The position numbers and the translations under genes are program-made. A DNA stretch of 6,706 nt. Origin: Vulcanimicrobiota bacterium (lineage in GTDB: Bacteria; Eremiobacterota; Eremiobacteria; Baltobacterales; Baltobacteraceae). Position 1 is the first letter of the stretch. Each line of letters opens with the position of its first letter. The stretch lies in NCBI GenBank assembly GCA_028287545.1, contig JAQBPL010000149.1:1-6706 (forward strand), in the 5' to 3' direction. Below, piece by piece: positions 5,735-6,706 of this stretch. The notes beneath the pieces are model-generated. The model had not been told where the DNA came from, did not search any database, and saw nothing but the letters and a program-made list of their open reading frames with translations.

Positions 5735-6706
5735 GTGCGGGCTTACCGTTTGCGCTGCACCGGGTGCGGTGCGCAATACGACGACGACGGCATCCGCTTG
5801 GACTGCTCGCGGCTGCACGGGCCGGCGCTCCTGCGCACGGTCTACGCCGAGCGGACCTTTTCGCGCGCCGACCTCCCGTCGATGGCGCGCTACCGTTCTT
5901 GGCTTCCGCTGGGGCGAGACGTCGCGACGAAAGCCCGCACCGGCGTGTACCGCAGCGAAGCGCTCGGTGTGCGGCTGGGCCTGCGCCGGCTCTGGATCGC
6001 CTTCAGCGGCTGGTGGCCCGAGCGTGGGGCGACCTTGGAGAGCGCGACGTTCAAGGAGCTCGAAGCGGTGGCCGTCCTCGGACGCCTCGCGCCCGGCGAG
6101 CGCCGCACGATGGTCATTGCGTCGGCCGGCAACACGGCGGCGGCGTTCGCCCAGATCGCGACCGACCACGACCTCCCGGTGCTGATCGTGATCCCACTCG
6201 ACGCCTGGGCCGGGCTCGCGGCGCAGGTGCGGATGGGACCGACCGTCCGCGTCGCGGCGGTCGAGGACGGAACGTACGACGACGCGATCGTCATCGCCAA
6301 AGCGCTCGCCGCTCGCGACGGCTACGTCTTCGAGGGCGGCGTGCGCAACGTCGGCCGCCGCGACGGGATGGGCACCGCGCTGCTCGCCGGGGTCGAAGCG
6401 ATTGGGGCGCTGCCCGATGCCTACGTCCAGGCCGTCGGAAGCGCGGCGGGCGCCCTGGCCGCCCACGAGGCGGCGCTGCGTCTGGTCGACGACGGCCGGT
6501 ACGGAACCCGTCTGCCGCGCTTGCTGCTCGCGCAGAACGCGCCGTTCACGCCGATCCACGATGCATGGTCGCGGCGCAGCGCCGCGCTCGACGAGCGCAG
6601 CCCGCTGGTCGCACGCGATCAGCTCGCCCGCATCGGCGCCGCGGTCCTCTCCAATCAAGCGCCGCCGTACGCGACCGCCGGCGGCGTGCGCGAAGCGCTG
6701 GCCCAA
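5735..6706 (+). CDS. Cysteate synthase-like PLP-dependent enzyme (threonine synthase fold), N-terminal 324 residues; gene runs off the right edge
   Basis: PLP enzyme of fold type II. The family enzyme cysteate synthase makes L-cysteate from O-phosphoserine and sulfite, known from coenzyme M synthesis in Methanosarcina. The N-terminus MRAYRLRCTGCGAQYDDDGIRLDC gives a possible metal-binding knuckle (C8-x2-C11, C24-x3-H28), followed by HGPALLRTVY. The family stretches LWIAFSGWWPERGA and ATFKELEA come next. Lys107 in TFKELEA is the expected PLP Schiff-base lysine, and SAGNT at 130-134 is the PLP-phosphate/substrate loop shared with threonine synthase. Threonine synthase proper would show SFKDR, so I prefer cysteate synthase. 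About 100 C-terminal residues are missing. GTG 5735 is the only plausible start upstream of the Cys motif; a TAG lies in frame at 5672-5674. Its GGAG directly abuts the GTG, so initiation may be inefficient or unusual. Product use is unknown: coenzyme M, sulfonolipid or another sulfonate are possible. Confidence 0.78.
   Translation, partial: MRAYRLRCTGCGAQYDDDGIRLDCSRLHGPALLRTVYAERTFSRADLPSMARYRSWLPLGRDVATKARTGVYRSEALGVRLGLRRLWIAFSGWWPERGATLESATFKELEAVAVLGRLAPGERRTMVIASAGNTAAAFAQIATDHDLPVLIVIPLDAWAGLAAQVRMGPTVRVAAVEDGTYDDAIVIAKALAARDGYVFEGGVRNVGRRDGMGTALLAGVEAIGALPDAYVQAVGSAAGALAAHEAALRLVDDGRYGTRLPRLLLAQNAPFTPIHDAWSRRSAALDERSPLVARDQLARIGAAVLSNQAPPYATAGGVREALAQ

Noticed and set aside
5726..6706. 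A long minus-strand frame opposite the cysteate-synthase-like gene
   Set aside because: The plus strand encodes conserved PLP-enzyme motifs (TFKELEA, SAGNT), while the minus frame shows none and is Arg/Asp/Gly-rich shadow sequence.
5735..6706. Annotation as threonine synthase
   Set aside because: The lysine motif is TFKELEA rather than SFKDR, and the Cys-rich N-terminus with HGPALLR and WWPERGA fits cysteate synthase better; the shared SAGNT loop explains the resemblance.

Overview
This is a GC-rich bacterial window holding two divergent transcription units. On the minus strand (1-1522) lies the N-terminal two thirds of an AAA+ Clp-family unfoldase (ClpC). On the plus strand (about 1817-6706) lies a branched-chain-amino-acid-type (HAAT/Liv) ABC transporter core, followed by a small MIP18/DUF59 protein and the 5' part of a PLP enzyme that most resembles cysteate synthase. 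There is no rRNA, tRNA, CRISPR array, insertion sequence, phage gene or other sign of a mobile element.

Organism. The strong GC bias at third codon positions, the ClpC (rather than ClpA) architecture and the weak Shine-Dalgarno signals fit a high-GC, non-proteobacterial lineage. The ClpC N-terminus ([20 protein letters not shown]) brings to mind candidate phyla such as Eremiobacterota (WPS-2) or Armatimonadota. That is an impression from memory, not a demonstrated placement.

Layout. 1-1522 (-) is clpC, running off the left edge. 1523-1816 is a divergent intergenic/leader region with an AT-rich core and several short inverted repeats, but no promoter I can defend. 1817-2692 is livH and 2689-3864 is livM, the two permeases. 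3864-4619 is livG and 4621-5316 is livF, the two ATPases. The four liv genes overlap or lie 1 bp apart, so they are almost certainly one operon. 5363-5674 is a MIP18-family protein, 46 bp after livF. A 60-bp gap with a perfect 8-bp hairpin and a second dyad follows. The cysteate-synthase-like gene begins at 5735 (GTG) and is cut by the right edge.

How the genes work together. LivH/LivM form the membrane channel and LivG/LivF the ATPase pair of an importer. The periplasmic binding protein that would set the substrate is not in the window. The most interesting molecular observation is that LivF carries Arg instead of the invariant Walker A Lys and Gln instead of the switch His, while LivG carries a non-canonical signature (LSHGD). 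In the heterodimer all three changes fall in the same composite nucleotide site, leaving the other intact. This predicts an asymmetric ABC ATPase with one degenerate site. I did not find a clearly undescribed multi-gene system. The pairing of a Liv transporter with a MIP18 protein and a cysteate synthase homologue is the context most worth following.
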